Shown: positions 24,401-33,267, counted from the stretch's first letter. The stretch is DNA of 64,000 nt from Thiocapsa sp. (GCF_018399035.1 NZ_CP073760.1:3166001-3230000), one strand, 5' to 3'. Notes: generated by a model from the sequence alone, not told the origin. A program made the numbers and translations.

Positions 24401-26882
24401 CGGTCTGGCCGGCGCCCGCGGCAGCCTGGATCTGCGCCAGACCGACCGCGACCACTACCGCCTGCGTCTGCATCGCGATTGGCCGACCCTGCACCGCACC
24501 GCCGAGCGCCGCCGCGCCGTGGCCGACCGTATCCTCAAGGCGCTCTTGGCCAAGCTCCCGGACGATGCCCCCGCCAACGGCGCCTTGTTGGTGGCGTTCG
24601 GCACGGAGGAGCTGACCGGCGCGCTGCGCGGCGATCTGGCCCTCGCCGCCGAGGTGCGTGACCCGCTGGCGGCTGTACATCGTGGCCTGCTGTTCCTGCA
24701 CGAACACGGCGCCATCACCCTGCAGAACGGATTCGCGGTGTTCCGCTCGGCCATGACCCTGCGCCTGCTCCCGCAGGCGAAGGGACGACGCTACAGCGAG
24801 GCCCAGTACCAGCCGCTGGCTCAGCACTATCGCGAGCGGGTGTTCCAGATCCATGTCATGAACGAGTACGCCCGGCTGGGCGCGGAGAAGATCCGCCAGG
24901 CCCTGAATCTGGTCACCGGCTACTTCACGCTCGGCAAGGAGGCGTTCGTGAAACGCTGGCTCGCCGACCGCCGCGAGCAGCTCCTGCGCGCGACCACCGC
25001 CGAGTCCTTCCGCCGCATCGTCGAGGATCTGGGTAACCCCGAGCAGATCGAGATCGTCGCCGCCCCCGAGGACGGCAACCGTCTGGTGCTGGCCGGGCCC
25101 GGCTCGGGCAAGACCCGCGTCATCGTCCACCGTTGCGCTTTTCTGCTGCGGGTGCTGCGCGTGCCGGCGCACCGCATCCTAGTGCTTTGCTTCAACCGCG
25201 GTGCGGCGCTCGAGCTGCGCCGCCGGCTCGCAGAGCTGGTCGGGGACGACGCCCGCGGTGTTACGGTACAGACCTACCACGGCTTTGCGATGCGCCTGAC
25301 GGGGCGTTCCTACGCCGAGCGTCTGGCCGCAACGACCGATGCCGCGCCCGACTTCGACGGTCTCATCGGCGAGACCGTGGACCTGCTCGAGGGCCGCGTG
25401 GACCTGCCCGGCATCGAGCCCGACGAGGCGCGCGAGCGGCTGCTCGCCGGTTATCGGCACATCCTGGTCGACGAGTATCAGGACATCGACGCGGATCAGT
25501 ACCGGCTGGTCGCAGCCATCGCCGGGCGGACGGTCGACGAGGACAAGCTGACCCTGCTGGCCGTCGGGGACGACGACCAGAGCATCTACGCCTTCCGCGG
25601 CGCGAACGTCGAGTGCATCCGCCGCTTCAAAGAGGACTACGCCGCCGATCTGCATCATCTGGTCGAGAACTATCGCTCGACCGGCCACATCGTCGCCGCC
25701 GCGAACGCCTTGATCGCGCACAACCGCGAACGAATGAAGCGCGACCATCCGATCCGGGTCGACCGGCGTCGCACCATCCGGCCCGCCAGCGGGCATTGGC
25801 AGGATCTCGACGGTCATGCGAAGGGGCGGGTGCTGCTTCTCGGCGTGGCCGATCCGCCGCGCCAGGCCGCTGCGCTGGTCGCCCGGATCGAGGAGCTTCG
25901 GCGCCTCGGGGGGCACGACTGGTCGGATATCGCCGTCCTCGCCCGCCGCCATGTCATCCTGGAGCCGGTCCGTGCACTCTGCGAGCACAAAGGCATCCCG
26001 GTCGACTGGCCCGGCGACCTGCCGCCCCTGCACCGAGTACGCGAGATCGACGCCTTCCTGAACACCCTCGCGCAGCACGCACGCAAACCGATGAGCGCTC
26101 GGGCGCTGCTGGAGTGGCTGCCTGAGCGCCCGAGCCCTTGGCGCTCTCTCCTGCAACGCTTGATAGCGGATTGGACGGCCGAGGCCGGCACCACCGAGGT
26201 CCCTGCCGCCGAGATCGCGGAGTTTTGCTACGAGACCCTCGCCGAGCAGCGCCGCGACCGCCGGCTCGGCGAGGGCCTGCTGCTGACCACGCTGCACGGC
26301 GCCAAGGGGCTGGAGTTTCCCCACGTCATCCTCGCCGACGGCGCATGGGACACGCATTCGGACAACGAGGAGGAGCGCCGACTCTTCTATGTCGGCATGA
26401 CACGGGCAAAGGAGACCCTGACGCTGATGGCGATCGCGGGCAGCCGCCACCCCTATCTGGCCGAGATCGAGGGCGATTGGCTGATCAAGGCCGAGCCGGT
26501 CGTGCAGTCCGCGCCCGCCGAGGTCATCGGGCGTCGTTACACGCGCCTGACCCCCGCGGACCTGGACCTCGGCTACGCCGGACGGATGCCGCCGGATGCG
26601 GCGATCCACCGTCATCTGGCCGCACTCGGCCCGGACGACGACCTGCGTTGGGAGCAGATCGGTCAGGACCTGTTTCTACTCGACCAAGCGGGCCATCGGA
26701 TCGGGCGCCTGTCCAAACGCACGGCGGCCCGTTGGCTGCCCGACCTCGATCGCATCGAGCGGATCCGCGTCGCTGCCCTGATCCGCCGCGACAGTCGACA
26801 AAATACGCCCGAGCATGCGCTGCACTGCCGCTCGGAGCATTGGGAGGTGCCGCTGGTGGAGATCCGCTGGCGCGGGTCTTGA
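21420..26882 (+). CDS. giant DnaQ-like exonuclease / RecQ helicase / UvrD helicase fusion
   Basis: 1820 residues from GTG 21420 (GGAAG upstream). Domains in order: (1) residues about 20-150, a DEDD-type 3'-5' exonuclease with LLLDLETG (D26, E28), HNLLGHDLPTL and DPVQDCRLAE; (2) about 375-800, a RecQ helicase with TGGGKSLCFQLPAL near 400, FDEAHCLSKWGHDFRPDY near 502, ATNAFGMGVDKEDVR and QEAGRAGRD; (3) a helical middle; (4) about 1215-1690, a UvrD/Rep superfamily 1 helicase with GPGSGKTR near 1226, VDEYQDIDADQ near 1351, GDDDQSIYAFRG, TTLHGAKGLEF and FYVGMTRAKETL. All key ATPase residues appear intact. It should unwind and trim DNA in repair or defence. It stands alone, with no partner gene. 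A palindromic repeat lies in frame between domains 1 and 2. Confidence 0.9.
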   Translation: MPHDAPPTEPPPSGIDSLIERSLLLDLETGPDGAIHKIGAIRQGREFRRQGRFDPARTLDELERFAGDASFVVGHNLLGHDLPTLRARAPSLDLLGRRIIDTLYLSPLAFPANPYHRLVKDYKLVRDSVADPVQDCRLAEQVLREQFDELVRRCTNGIADDTSLIATATSPAGAVGTSAEGWTSSAQSTNASVGSDLGGLRSRSSTLPAVVTNTSARGDEGGERDLIRVFQFCFRGATLLEANATGGDGLAAVFRLLSGELPSVTEVRETLLARWQGRACSSVAPRLILDHLSNPDRRPILAYAAAWLQVAGGSSVLPPWVRHRFPATVTLLKALRDTPCEDPICAWCREVNDPRAQLARWFGFDAFRAEPQAQDGGSLQEIVVRDGIADRSLLAILPTGGGKSLCFQLPALVRAHRRGTLSVVISPLQALMKDQVDNLVKKTGATSAAAIYGLLTPPERGEVMERVRLGDIALLYISPEQLRNRSVADVLASREIGCWIFDEAHCLSKWGHDFRPDYLYAGRFIRTLAGLQGVPVTPVACFTATAKRDVKTEILAYFREELGLDLVDYTGGVERDNLEFEVQVVGKHEKDARIHAILTDHLGAPRSSEDPDPTGGAAVVYASTRKGTEALAERLGRQGWAVEAFHAGISAPEKKRIQESFVTGELQVICATNAFGMGVDKEDVRLVVHADIPGSLESYIQEAGRAGRDRKPAACVLLYDEQDIESQFRMESFSELSRRDIAEILRGVRRAKRDREGVVVVTSGELLRDEDLRLGFDPEATDADTRVRIAIAWLERAGLVERNENRTFVFQGRPAVASLEDAERKIRGLGLSAAQGQRWLAILEAMLNTDPDDTFSADELARLPAFDRAANGQAGTPDPNSAPVPPWDRGDTPSQRVLRTLHDMAGAGLLRDGPQLTAFVSHKVKNHSALILARVARLERAMLEVLREQDPDAQTGVWLPLSLRRLNQHLLDQGHDSNPETLRTLLKGLTLDGRGLAGARGSLDLRQTDRDHYRLRLHRDWPTLHRTAERRRAVADRILKALLAKLPDDAPANGALLVAFGTEELTGALRGDLALAAEVRDPLAAVHRGLLFLHEHGAITLQNGFAVFRSAMTLRLLPQAKGRRYSEAQYQPLAQHYRERVFQIHVMNEYARLGAEKIRQALNLVTGYFTLGKEAFVKRWLADRREQLLRATTAESFRRIVEDLGNPEQIEIVAAPEDGNRLVLAGPGSGKTRVIVHRCAFLLRVLRVPAHRILVLCFNRGAALELRRRLAELVGDDARGVTVQTYHGFAMRLTGRSYAERLAATTDAAPDFDGLIGETVDLLEGRVDLPGIEPDEARERLLAGYRHILVDEYQDIDADQYRLVAAIAGRTVDEDKLTLLAVGDDDQSIYAFRGANVECIRRFKEDYAADLHHLVENYRSTGHIVAAANALIAHNRERMKRDHPIRVDRRRTIRPASGHWQDLDGHAKGRVLLLGVADPPRQAAALVARIEELRRLGGHDWSDIAVLARRHVILEPVRALCEHKGIPVDWPGDLPPLHRVREIDAFLNTLAQHARKPMSARALLEWLPERPSPWRSLLQRLIADWTAEAGTTEVPAAEIAEFCYETLAEQRRDRRLGEGLLLTTLHGAKGLEFPHVILADGAWDTHSDNEEERRLFYVGMTRAKETLTLMAIAGSRHPYLAEIEGDWLIKAEPVVQSAPAEVIGRRYTRLTPADLDLGYAGRMPPDAAIHRHLAALGPDDDLRWEQIGQDLFLLDQAGHRIGRLSKRTAARWLPDLDRIERIRVAALIRRDSRQNTPEHALHCRSEHWEVPLVEIRWRGS
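21929..22046. repeat. palindromic repeat inserted in frame within the helicase gene
   Basis: The left part contains TGGACAAGCTCAGCGCAGTC then CACC. The right part contains GGTGGACTTCGCTCTCGCTC then GTCCACC. The arms pair imperfectly and both outer ends carry GGCCGG/CCGGCC. It has no stop in the gene's frame and adds about 40-50 residues of Ser/Thr/Gly-rich sequence (around residues 165-215) between the exonuclease and RecQ parts. Confidence 0.6.
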
Positions 26883-27367
26883 GCCCCATGCGTGCCGTTT
26901 GGGACGTGGGTAGATACTCTGTTCTGACGCAAGTCCGATTTGCCTCCTATCCATCATTTTTTTCTATCGGCATCGTTTTCTCGACGGTACGGTCGTTGAG
27001 CGGCTGCCAACCCCATTGGGATCATTTCGATGACGGATGGGGCTTGGCTGCGGGTGGGGCGCGGGCGGACTCCGTGTGGACAACGCGTGAATGCCGCAAG
27101 CGGGCGTGTGGACAAGCCGGGGACAACCCGCTCCCGGCGGGTTGCCCCCACCTTGACCACACTCATTCACCCGTTGCCCACACTGCGCCGCACTGAAGCC
27201 GCTGCTGGCTGCGAGCGTCTGCGACGCGACTGCTGCTGGTTGTTGATCAATGAATGCCCTGCGCCGTGGTGGTTGAACGCGCTCGTCTTGGCGGCGGCTC
27301 TTGGACGGCCACGCGCGTGCTGTCGGGCCAACCGAGGAGGGTGCCGTGGCGGACATCGCCGAGGTGC
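26883..27367. other. noncoding region downstream of the IS110 transposase
   Basis: About 485 bp without a supportable gene. It contains repeated TGTGGACAA-like words (near 27077 and 27109), a small hairpin CCGCTCCCGGCGGG near 27129, and a T-rich stretch at 26955-26970 soon after the helicase stop. Part of it is probably the noncoding end of the IS110-family element, where members of this family can encode a guide (bridge) RNA. The element's edge cannot be fixed by eye. Confidence 0.4.
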
Positions 27368-28361
27368 TCATGCCGCGGCCTCGCGAAGCAAGCAGAAGCG
27401 GCTGCCGTCGAACGCTTGGCGGTGCTTGAGCATGGCATGGATGGCATGCAGCAATTTGCGCATGACCGCGCAGATGGCCTGAATCTTCTTCAGGCCGCGC
27501 GCTTCGATGAGATGCGTGTAGTAGCTGTTGACGTGCGGTTCATGGCGCGCGGCGCTCAGCGCGGGCATGAACAGCGCCTTGCGCAGGTGGGCGTTGCCGG
27601 CCTTACTCAGGCGCGGGGGTTTGTTCACGCTGGTGCCCGAGGTGCTCTGGCGCGGATCCAGTCCGGCCAGGGCGACCCATTGCTTGGCACGCATGTCCTC
27701 GGGCAGCACCAGCAGCTCACCCATGAGCTGGATGGCGCTGGCGGCGGCGATGCCGGGGATGCCGGTGAGCAGCCGGTAGACCTGCGCAAGCTCCTCGTCG
27801 GCGCTGATGCGCGCATCGGCCCAGTCACGCAGGGCATCAATCCGGGCGGTGTACTGGTGGATGCTCAGGCGCACGTCCTCCAGCACCACGGCCGGCGTGG
27901 TCGTGCTTTGCAGCAGCGCGTGGAGTTGATTCTTCGCCCGCGTGCGATCGACCACCAACGCCTCCAGGCGCCGGGCGCAGGCGCGCAGCTCCAGTGCCTC
28001 GGTCGCCGGGCGCCGCCATGGCTCGAACGGCATGCGCCGGGCAAACTGCGCCAGCACCCCGGCATCGACCGCATCGCTCTTGTTGCGCGTCTGCAAGGCC
28101 TCGGCAAAGCGCTTGGCGGCCTTGGGGTTGAGCACCATGAGCGCCAACCCGGCCGCGTCGATGGCCAGCGCCAGGTCCAGGTGATAGCTGCCGGTCGCCT
28201 CCAGGCACACCCGCTCCACCCGCGCACCTTGCAAGGCGCTTAATCAGCGCGGCATGACCGCTTGGTGTGTTGGCAAACTCGCGGACCTTGCCGAGCTTCT
28301 CCTCGGTGCTGACGGCCAGCGCCAGGGTCTTGTGGGCCACATCGATTCCGGCTGTATTCAT
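27368..28361 (-). pseudogene. IS110-family transposase, frameshifted
   Basis: The N-terminal piece from ATG 28361 reads MNTAGIDVAHKTLALAVST ... GHAALIKRL. The frame then shifts near 28235, and the rest continues GARVERVCLEATGSYHLDLA, TRNKSDAVDAGVLAQFARRM, and the Tnp_20 part LTGIPGIAAASAIQLMGELL, PRQSTSGTSVNKPPRLSKAG, NAHLRKALFMPALSA to 27368. These are the DEDD RuvC-like and C-terminal serine domains of IS110 transposases, about 330 residues in all. One-base slippage at the CGCCTTGCAAGG site would join the frames; whether it is a mutation or programmed is open. Insertion here separates the helicase gene from the DUF4350 operon. Confidence 0.8.
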
Positions 28362-28635
28362 CGTCTGTCTCTTCAGGATGCAACGCGATATTATGATTCC
28401 CGGTTCCCCGACCCTGTACCCTCGCCTACCGACCTTGTGTATGCAGGCTCCCGGACATGTCCACGGCCTCGGATACTCTTCGGTATGGGCGAAGAGGGCG
28501 GGGAGCCCATCTACATGCAAGCTCTGAACAGCGGAACACGACATCCAGGCTTCAGGGGCGAACGGCTTCCCGGGCACTCTTCATCAAATCCGTTGATCAC
28601 TTTCCTTGTCAATCCCTTCAGAACAGATCATACAA

Positions 28636-28697
28636 GGGGCGACTTTAGTCGCCCTGGGGCGCTCCTTTGGCGCGGGTGTGGGCGACTGAAGTCGCCC
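28636..28697. repeat. two GGGGCGACTnnAGTCGCCCC palindromes
   Basis: Units at 28636-28654 (GGGGCGACTTTAGTCGCCC) and 28680-28697 (GGGCGACTGAAGTCGCCCC, the end trimmed by one base). The same palindrome recurs at 58913, 59024 and 59066. Each unit is self-complementary over nine bases with a two-base centre. Confidence 0.8.
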
Positions 28698-28779
28698 CGG
28701 CAATAGGATTACTCGGAAATCACCGAAATAACGGTTTAAACATCAGTCAAAGAACTCGACGAGAGAACACCTTTGCCAC

Positions 28780-28811
<32 letters not shown>

Positions 28812-28864
28812 ATGAGGAAAACGTTTTGGTGGTTCGGTGCTCAACTTATTTCCGACACCGTCCC

Positions 28865-30004
28865 CTACCGAATCGACGCCTTGCGCCACAGACGCTGAAG
28901 CAGGGCGCTCTGCCGCACGAAGGCATCGGCATCTTCCGCATGGACATGGAGCGCCCGGACGACGGCGTCCGGGTCCTCGCCCGTCGCCACCGCGATCGCG
29001 TGGGCCAGCGCCGCGTCGTCGAGCCCGCCGAGGTCCGGGCGGCGCCGTCGCCAGAGCGCGATGACCCGTCGGCGGGTGGGCTTGATCAGATGATCGGACT
29101 GTCCGTGTCGCCAGAGAAAATCGGCGCTCGCGTCCAGGTGTTCGAGGAGATCGCGCCGGTCTCGGCCCGGCACCGACCGGAGCGGTCCGAGCCGAGCACC
29201 CGCCGACCAGGCCCAGGCGAGCAGACACAAGGCGCCGGCGATCACCGCATAGGGCGCCGCGGACCAGACCACCGCCCCGATCCAGGGCATCTCGCGGTCG
29301 TAGAGCAGCCAGACGGTGCCGCCGGGCGCGGGGGCGACGAGGACTGCCATATAGAGCGCATGGTCGTGCTCGCCGATCGCCGCGTTGGTCATGAAGCGAT
29401 CGTCGGCGAGCACGACGAACGCTCCGTCGCCCACGGGCAGTTGCACCATGCGCAGCCGATCGCCAGCAATGACCGCCATTTCAGGCTCGGCAGTCGTCAC
29501 CAGAGAGCGTTCCGACGAGAAGGCCACCCTGAGCGGGTGCCCCTGATCCTCGACCGGAATCTCGGCGAGGACCTCCGTCGGCCCATCGACCTCCTCGGTG
29601 CTTAAGCGGACCCCGTACCCGGCGATGAGGTCGCCCTCCTCCGCGGCCCCGGGACCCGACTCGCGCGCCGTGACCACCAAGCGCCCGCCGTCCGTCATCC
29701 ATTGATCGAGCGCCCGACGGCGCTCGGGCGCGCGAGACCCCGGGTGGCGCACGACCAACGTATCGGTCGAGGGCGGTAGCAGTCGTAGACGCTCGCGCCC
29801 GCTTTCGCTCGACACCGGGATCTCCAGACGCGCCAGAAAGCGCTCCGCTGCGAGGAAGGGGTTGCGCCTGGCCTCTTCCGAAGGACCGATCTCGATCTCC
29901 AGGGTCCTGCGCTCGAGCTGACTCAGGACGGTGCCGATCAGGGCGACGACGACCAGGATCAGCCCGGCGACCACCAGCCTGAGGACGCGGCGTTCAGGCG
30001 TCAT
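28865..30004 (-). CDS. DUF4350 domain membrane protein
   Basis: 379 residues from ATG 30004 (MTPERRVLRLVVAGLILVVV). It has one N-terminal membrane anchor, a soluble DUF4350 region (NPFLAAERFLARLEI; LVVRHPGSRAPERRRALDQW; GGRLVVTARE), a second membrane segment (AAPYAVIAGALCLLAWAWSA) and a C-terminal cytoplasmic helical part. DUF4350 proteins accompany DUF4129, RDD, MoxR ATPase and DUF58 genes in a conserved membrane-associated cluster of unclear role (envelope or chaperone-like functions are proposed). Its start overlaps the DUF4129 gene end by 11 nt. The usual MoxR and DUF58 genes do not follow; the IS110 region does. Confidence 0.82.
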   Translation of the reverse strand: MTPERRVLRLVVAGLILVVVALIGTVLSQLERRTLEIEIGPSEEARRNPFLAAERFLARLEIPVSSESGRERLRLLPPSTDTLVVRHPGSRAPERRRALDQWMTDGGRLVVTARESGPGAAEEGDLIAGYGVRLSTEEVDGPTEVLAEIPVEDQGHPLRVAFSSERSLVTTAEPEMAVIAGDRLRMVQLPVGDGAFVVLADDRFMTNAAIGEHDHALYMAVLVAPAPGGTVWLLYDREMPWIGAVVWSAAPYAVIAGALCLLAWAWSAGARLGPLRSVPGRDRRDLLEHLDASADFLWRHGQSDHLIKPTRRRVIALWRRRRPDLGGLDDAALAHAIAVATGEDPDAVVRALHVHAEDADAFVRQSALLQRLWRKASIR

Positions 30005-31580
30005 GAGGCGCTCCCGGATCTCGGGTCGGCTCGGTCGGCTCGGTCGGCTCGGTCTGCAGATCCCGAGCACGACACCAGTCGTCGAGCAGCGCCAACAGCT
30101 CGGCGCCGGAAGGCTGCCGATGCGCGTACGCGACCCGGCTCCAGTGTACGGTCAAGCGGGTCATGAGACCGACGTGCGGGGCCGGCAGGGCCTGCGCCGC
30201 CAATGCCAGACAATCGCCTTCGGTCGCACCCGCCGGGATCGCGACACCCTGCCGGGCGAGCTCGGCGAGGCTCGCGCGGTACAACAACGCGAGGGCCGCG
30301 CGATGCTCGCCCTTGTCGATCAAGCCGCGGACGCTCGCCGGAATGTCGTCGGGAAACGGCTCCGCGCCGAGATGACCGATCAGGATGGTCGTCCCGTCTG
30401 CGTCGCCTCGCCGTCCCCGCCTTGATCCACGCCATCGGCGTCGACCCCACAGCCCCCCCTGAATCACCCGCAGCGCCAGCCAGACGAGCGAGGCAAGGGC
30501 GAGAACAATGAGGGACCACTTGAGGATCTCGGCGAGCCTCACCGCCAGTGCGCCGAGGTCGCTCGGCCAGGTCCAGCCCTCGACGGGCTCGACCGGATCG
30601 CGCTCGACCGGCAGCCAGAGCGTCACCTCTTGCGTGCCGCCGAAGTCCTCGTCCGCAAGGATCTCCCGGATGAGGACCTGTGCCTCGTCCCGATCAAGAA
30701 CGGTTTCAAGACCGGCTTCAAGCGCCCCATCCGGAGCGGCATCGTGCGGTGCCAACGCCTCCGCGGTGGGGCTCGGCATGGACAGCACCAGTCCAACGGC
30801 CAAGAGGCCGGCCAAGGTCAGACTCAAGGCTCCGCGGGCGGTCGCCTCCTGCTCGTCGCGGGCACGGCGAAACGCCAGCTCCAGATCCCATGCCTCCAGC
30901 TCGGTGCGACGGGTCAGATAGAGGCCGAAGCCGGCGCAGACGTAAAAGGGCGCGATCACCGAAAAGGCGAATAGATAAACAGCGGCGCTGAGCCAATAGA
31001 CCGGGGAATCGGATTCGGTCACGGCAGCGTTCAGATCGAGACGGGGCAGCTCCTCGGGGACCAGGAAGACCAGTGCGAGCAGCACGCCGCCCCAAAGGAT
31101 GGCCTCGAAGTGATAGCAGATCAGGGTCAGCCAGGTCGGCGCGCCGATGCCGTGGCTCAAGACCGCACGCCGGCGCCGGGCCTCAGCACCGCTCAGACCC
31201 TCCAGAAGCGTGACCGGCATCAGGAAGGAGCGACGCAATCCGAGTCGCCGCCACAGGAGCAGGGGCAGGAGGTGTCGCGTGAAGGCGGCGCGGATGATGC
31301 CGACACGCTCGGCCGGCTCCGGGCGCTCGCCGAGCAGGGCACGGCCCGCCCAGACCTGCAGCGGCGCCTCGTAGAGCGGCTTGCACCACCAGACGGCGAC
31401 CAGCCAGAGGTCCGGCCGTCCGCCGGTCAGCACTGCCAGGAGCACGGCGACCGGCAGCGCGGTGATCCACCAGAGGATCCAAAGCGACAGGAACCACTGT
31501 CGTCCCAGCGCAAAGCCGAGATCCACCCCCTCCCAGGGGCGACGCGGGCGCAGACGCGCGCCGATGGCGTCAAGGCGCAT
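29994..31580 (-). CDS. DUF4129 domain integral membrane protein
   Basis: 528 residues from ATG 31580 (MRLDAIGARLRPRRPWEGVD). The first half has about five or six membrane helices (LSLWILWWITALPVAVLL; WGGVLLALVFLV; YLFAFSVIAPFYVCAGFGLY), then a periplasmic stretch, another helix (WSLIVLALASLVWLALRVI) and a cytoplasmic DUF4129 domain (ALALLYRASLAELARQGVAI; ATEGDCLALA). It overlaps the SpoIIM-like gene upstream by 11 nt and the DUF4350 gene downstream by 11 nt, so all are one translationally coupled operon. Function unknown; the family also occurs fused to transglutaminase domains. Confidence 0.82.
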   Translation of the reverse strand: MRLDAIGARLRPRRPWEGVDLGFALGRQWFLSLWILWWITALPVAVLLAVLTGGRPDLWLVAVWWCKPLYEAPLQVWAGRALLGERPEPAERVGIIRAAFTRHLLPLLLWRRLGLRRSFLMPVTLLEGLSGAEARRRRAVLSHGIGAPTWLTLICYHFEAILWGGVLLALVFLVPEELPRLDLNAAVTESDSPVYWLSAAVYLFAFSVIAPFYVCAGFGLYLTRRTELEAWDLELAFRRARDEQEATARGALSLTLAGLLAVGLVLSMPSPTAEALAPHDAAPDGALEAGLETVLDRDEAQVLIREILADEDFGGTQEVTLWLPVERDPVEPVEGWTWPSDLGALAVRLAEILKWSLIVLALASLVWLALRVIQGGLWGRRRWRGSRRGRRGDADGTTILIGHLGAEPFPDDIPASVRGLIDKGEHRAALALLYRASLAELARQGVAIPAGATEGDCLALAAQALPAPHVGLMTRLTVHWSRVAYAHRQPSGAELLALLDDWCRARDLQTEPTEPTEPTRDPGAPHDA

Positions 31581-32556
31581 CGTCGCCCGCTCGTCCGGCC
31601 AGCGCGAGGTAGATCGCGACCAGGACCCACCCGAGGACACCGACGCCGTATTTCAGCGCCGAAGGCGCAGGGCCTGCCGACCAGAAGGCCTCGATCACCG
31701 CGGCAAAGACCAGCAAAACCGCCGCACCGCCGACAAGGATCACGGCATCGCGCGCGTTCGCTCGGAGTGCGGCGAGTCGGGTGCGCTGCCCGGGGGCGAG
31801 GAGTGCCTGACCGAGCAGCAATCCGGCCGCGCCGCAGATGGCGATCGCGGTCAGCTCGTAAGGCCCGTGACCGCTGACGAAGGGCCAGAAGGTGGCACCG
31901 TAATCCAAGCGGGTCAGGTGTCCGGCGACGGCGCCGATGGACAAGCCGTTCACGAGCAGGATGACCAGGCTGCCGAGACCCAGGATCAGGCCGCCGGCAA
32001 AGGTGCGAAACCCGATCCCGACGTTGTTCATGACATAGAAGCCGAACATGGCCACGTCCGTGTCCGCCTGCCGCTCGCTGCCGCGCCCCGGTGTGTGCCG
32101 AGCGGGGTCATAGAGCGACTCGAGCTCCGCGACCTGCTCGGCATCGAGCAGGCTGTAGACGAGATCCGCATCCTGATGAACGGCGATGCCCATGCCGATC
32201 ATCGGCAGGAAAAACAGTGCCGCCGCGATCCAAAAGACCGCCGAATGGCGACGCAGGGTCCGGGGAAACTGCCTGGCCATGAAATCGAGCGTGGCGCGCA
32301 ACGGGGCCGATCCTCGCCGATAGAGCTGGCGGTGGCCCCGCCGCACCAGCCCCTCGAGCTCGGCGATCAACCCGGGGCTGTAGCGCCGACTGCGGGCCAG
32401 CGCGTAGTCGCTGCACAGACGTCGATGCAGCTGCGGAAAGGACGACAAGGTCGGGACATGTGCCCGCCGCTGCCGCGGGTTCTCGAGTGCGTCGAGCATG
32501 GCGCGGTAATCGGTCCAGATCGGCGACGCGGCGGCCTCGAAGGCATCCTGTTTCAT
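31570..32556 (-). CDS. stage II sporulation protein M-like (SpoIIM/DUF95) membrane protein
   Basis: 328 residues from ATG 32556. An N-terminal helical cytoplasmic part (LENPRQRRAHVPTLSSFPQL) is followed by SpoIIM-type membrane helices: AVFWIAAALFFLPMIGMG, the diagnostic NNVGIGFRTFAGGLILGLGS, LSIGAVAGHLTRLDYGATFW, and a conserved HGPYELTAIAICGAAGLLLG. In non-sporulating bacteria these proteins belong to the RDD/DUF4129/MoxR cluster and are not sporulation factors. The start overlaps the RDD gene stop by 4 nt. Confidence 0.87.
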   Translation of the reverse strand: MKQDAFEAAASPIWTDYRAMLDALENPRQRRAHVPTLSSFPQLHRRLCSDYALARSRRYSPGLIAELEGLVRRGHRQLYRRGSAPLRATLDFMARQFPRTLRRHSAVFWIAAALFFLPMIGMGIAVHQDADLVYSLLDAEQVAELESLYDPARHTPGRGSERQADTDVAMFGFYVMNNVGIGFRTFAGGLILGLGSLVILLVNGLSIGAVAGHLTRLDYGATFWPFVSGHGPYELTAIAICGAAGLLLGQALLAPGQRTRLAALRANARDAVILVGGAAVLLVFAAVIEAFWSAGPAPSALKYGVGVLGWVLVAIYLALAGRAGDDAP

Positions 32557-33251
32557 CCGCGGCCGTCCGGCGCCCCGCGCGCGAGCCATGCGGCCCAGGC
32601 GTTGAGCTGCGCGACGGCGGCATCGCCCCGCCGGCCGACGCCGCCCGCAAGGATCTCGGCCAGCTCGATCCGGCGTGCATCGGAAAGGGTATGACCGCGC
32701 TCGGCGAAGGCCAGGATCGCCTGTTGCGCCTCGACCGGCAGACCGGCGGGCGGGGCTTGTGCAGCGACCTGCGGGATGCTCGGTTTCGCCGGCGGCGGAT
32801 CGGCATAGACCACCAGGGTGCCGGCGGCCAGATCGCCGAGACGGCGGAAATCGCGATCCACCAGCATACTGACGAGCCCGACGCCGTAGAGCATCGGGAG
32901 AAAGTCCACGGCACGAAGCAGATTGCGGATCAGGGATGCAGGCAACCGCACGGGTGTCCCGTCGTCGTGCACCACCATCAGGCCCATGGCCCGCTTGCCC
33001 GGTGTGGCGCCGCTGCGCACCTCGAAGACCACGGGATAGAGCCATTCAAGCCCGAAGACGGCGAGCAGGATCAGGCCGGTGCCGAAGCCGGAAAAGGCCG
33101 CGAGCGGCAGCACGACGAGCAGGAGCGCGAAGCGGATGACGAGATCCAGAAGGTAGGCGATGGCGCGCGGAGCCGGACCGGCGACCCGCAGCGCAAGGTC
33201 GACACCTTCCGGTGTCTCGTGCAGCCGAACGGTATCGATGGGGGTCGGCAT
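32553..33251 (-). CDS. RDD family membrane protein
   Basis: 232 residues. The RDD domain has two or three membrane helices: APRAIAYLLDLVIRFALLL with the characteristic R and D, GFGTGLILLAVFGLEWLYPV, SGATPGKRAMGLMVVHDDGT, and LVDRDFRRLGDLAAGTLVVY. The C-terminus is a soluble tail. It is the first gene of the four-gene membrane operon (RDD, SpoIIM-like, DUF4129, DUF4350). Its upstream region includes a variable-looking pentanucleotide repeat tract, which could change promoter spacing. Confidence 0.87.
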   Translation of the reverse strand: MPTPIDTVRLHETPEGVDLALRVAGPAPRAIAYLLDLVIRFALLLVVLPLAAFSGFGTGLILLAVFGLEWLYPVVFEVRSGATPGKRAMGLMVVHDDGTPVRLPASLIRNLLRAVDFLPMLYGVGLVSMLVDRDFRRLGDLAAGTLVVYADPPPAKPSIPQVAAQAPPAGLPVEAQQAILAFAERGHTLSDARRIELAEILAGGVGRRGDAAVAQLNAWAAWLARGAPDGRG

Positions 33252-33267
33252 AATCCGTTCGGGGTGA

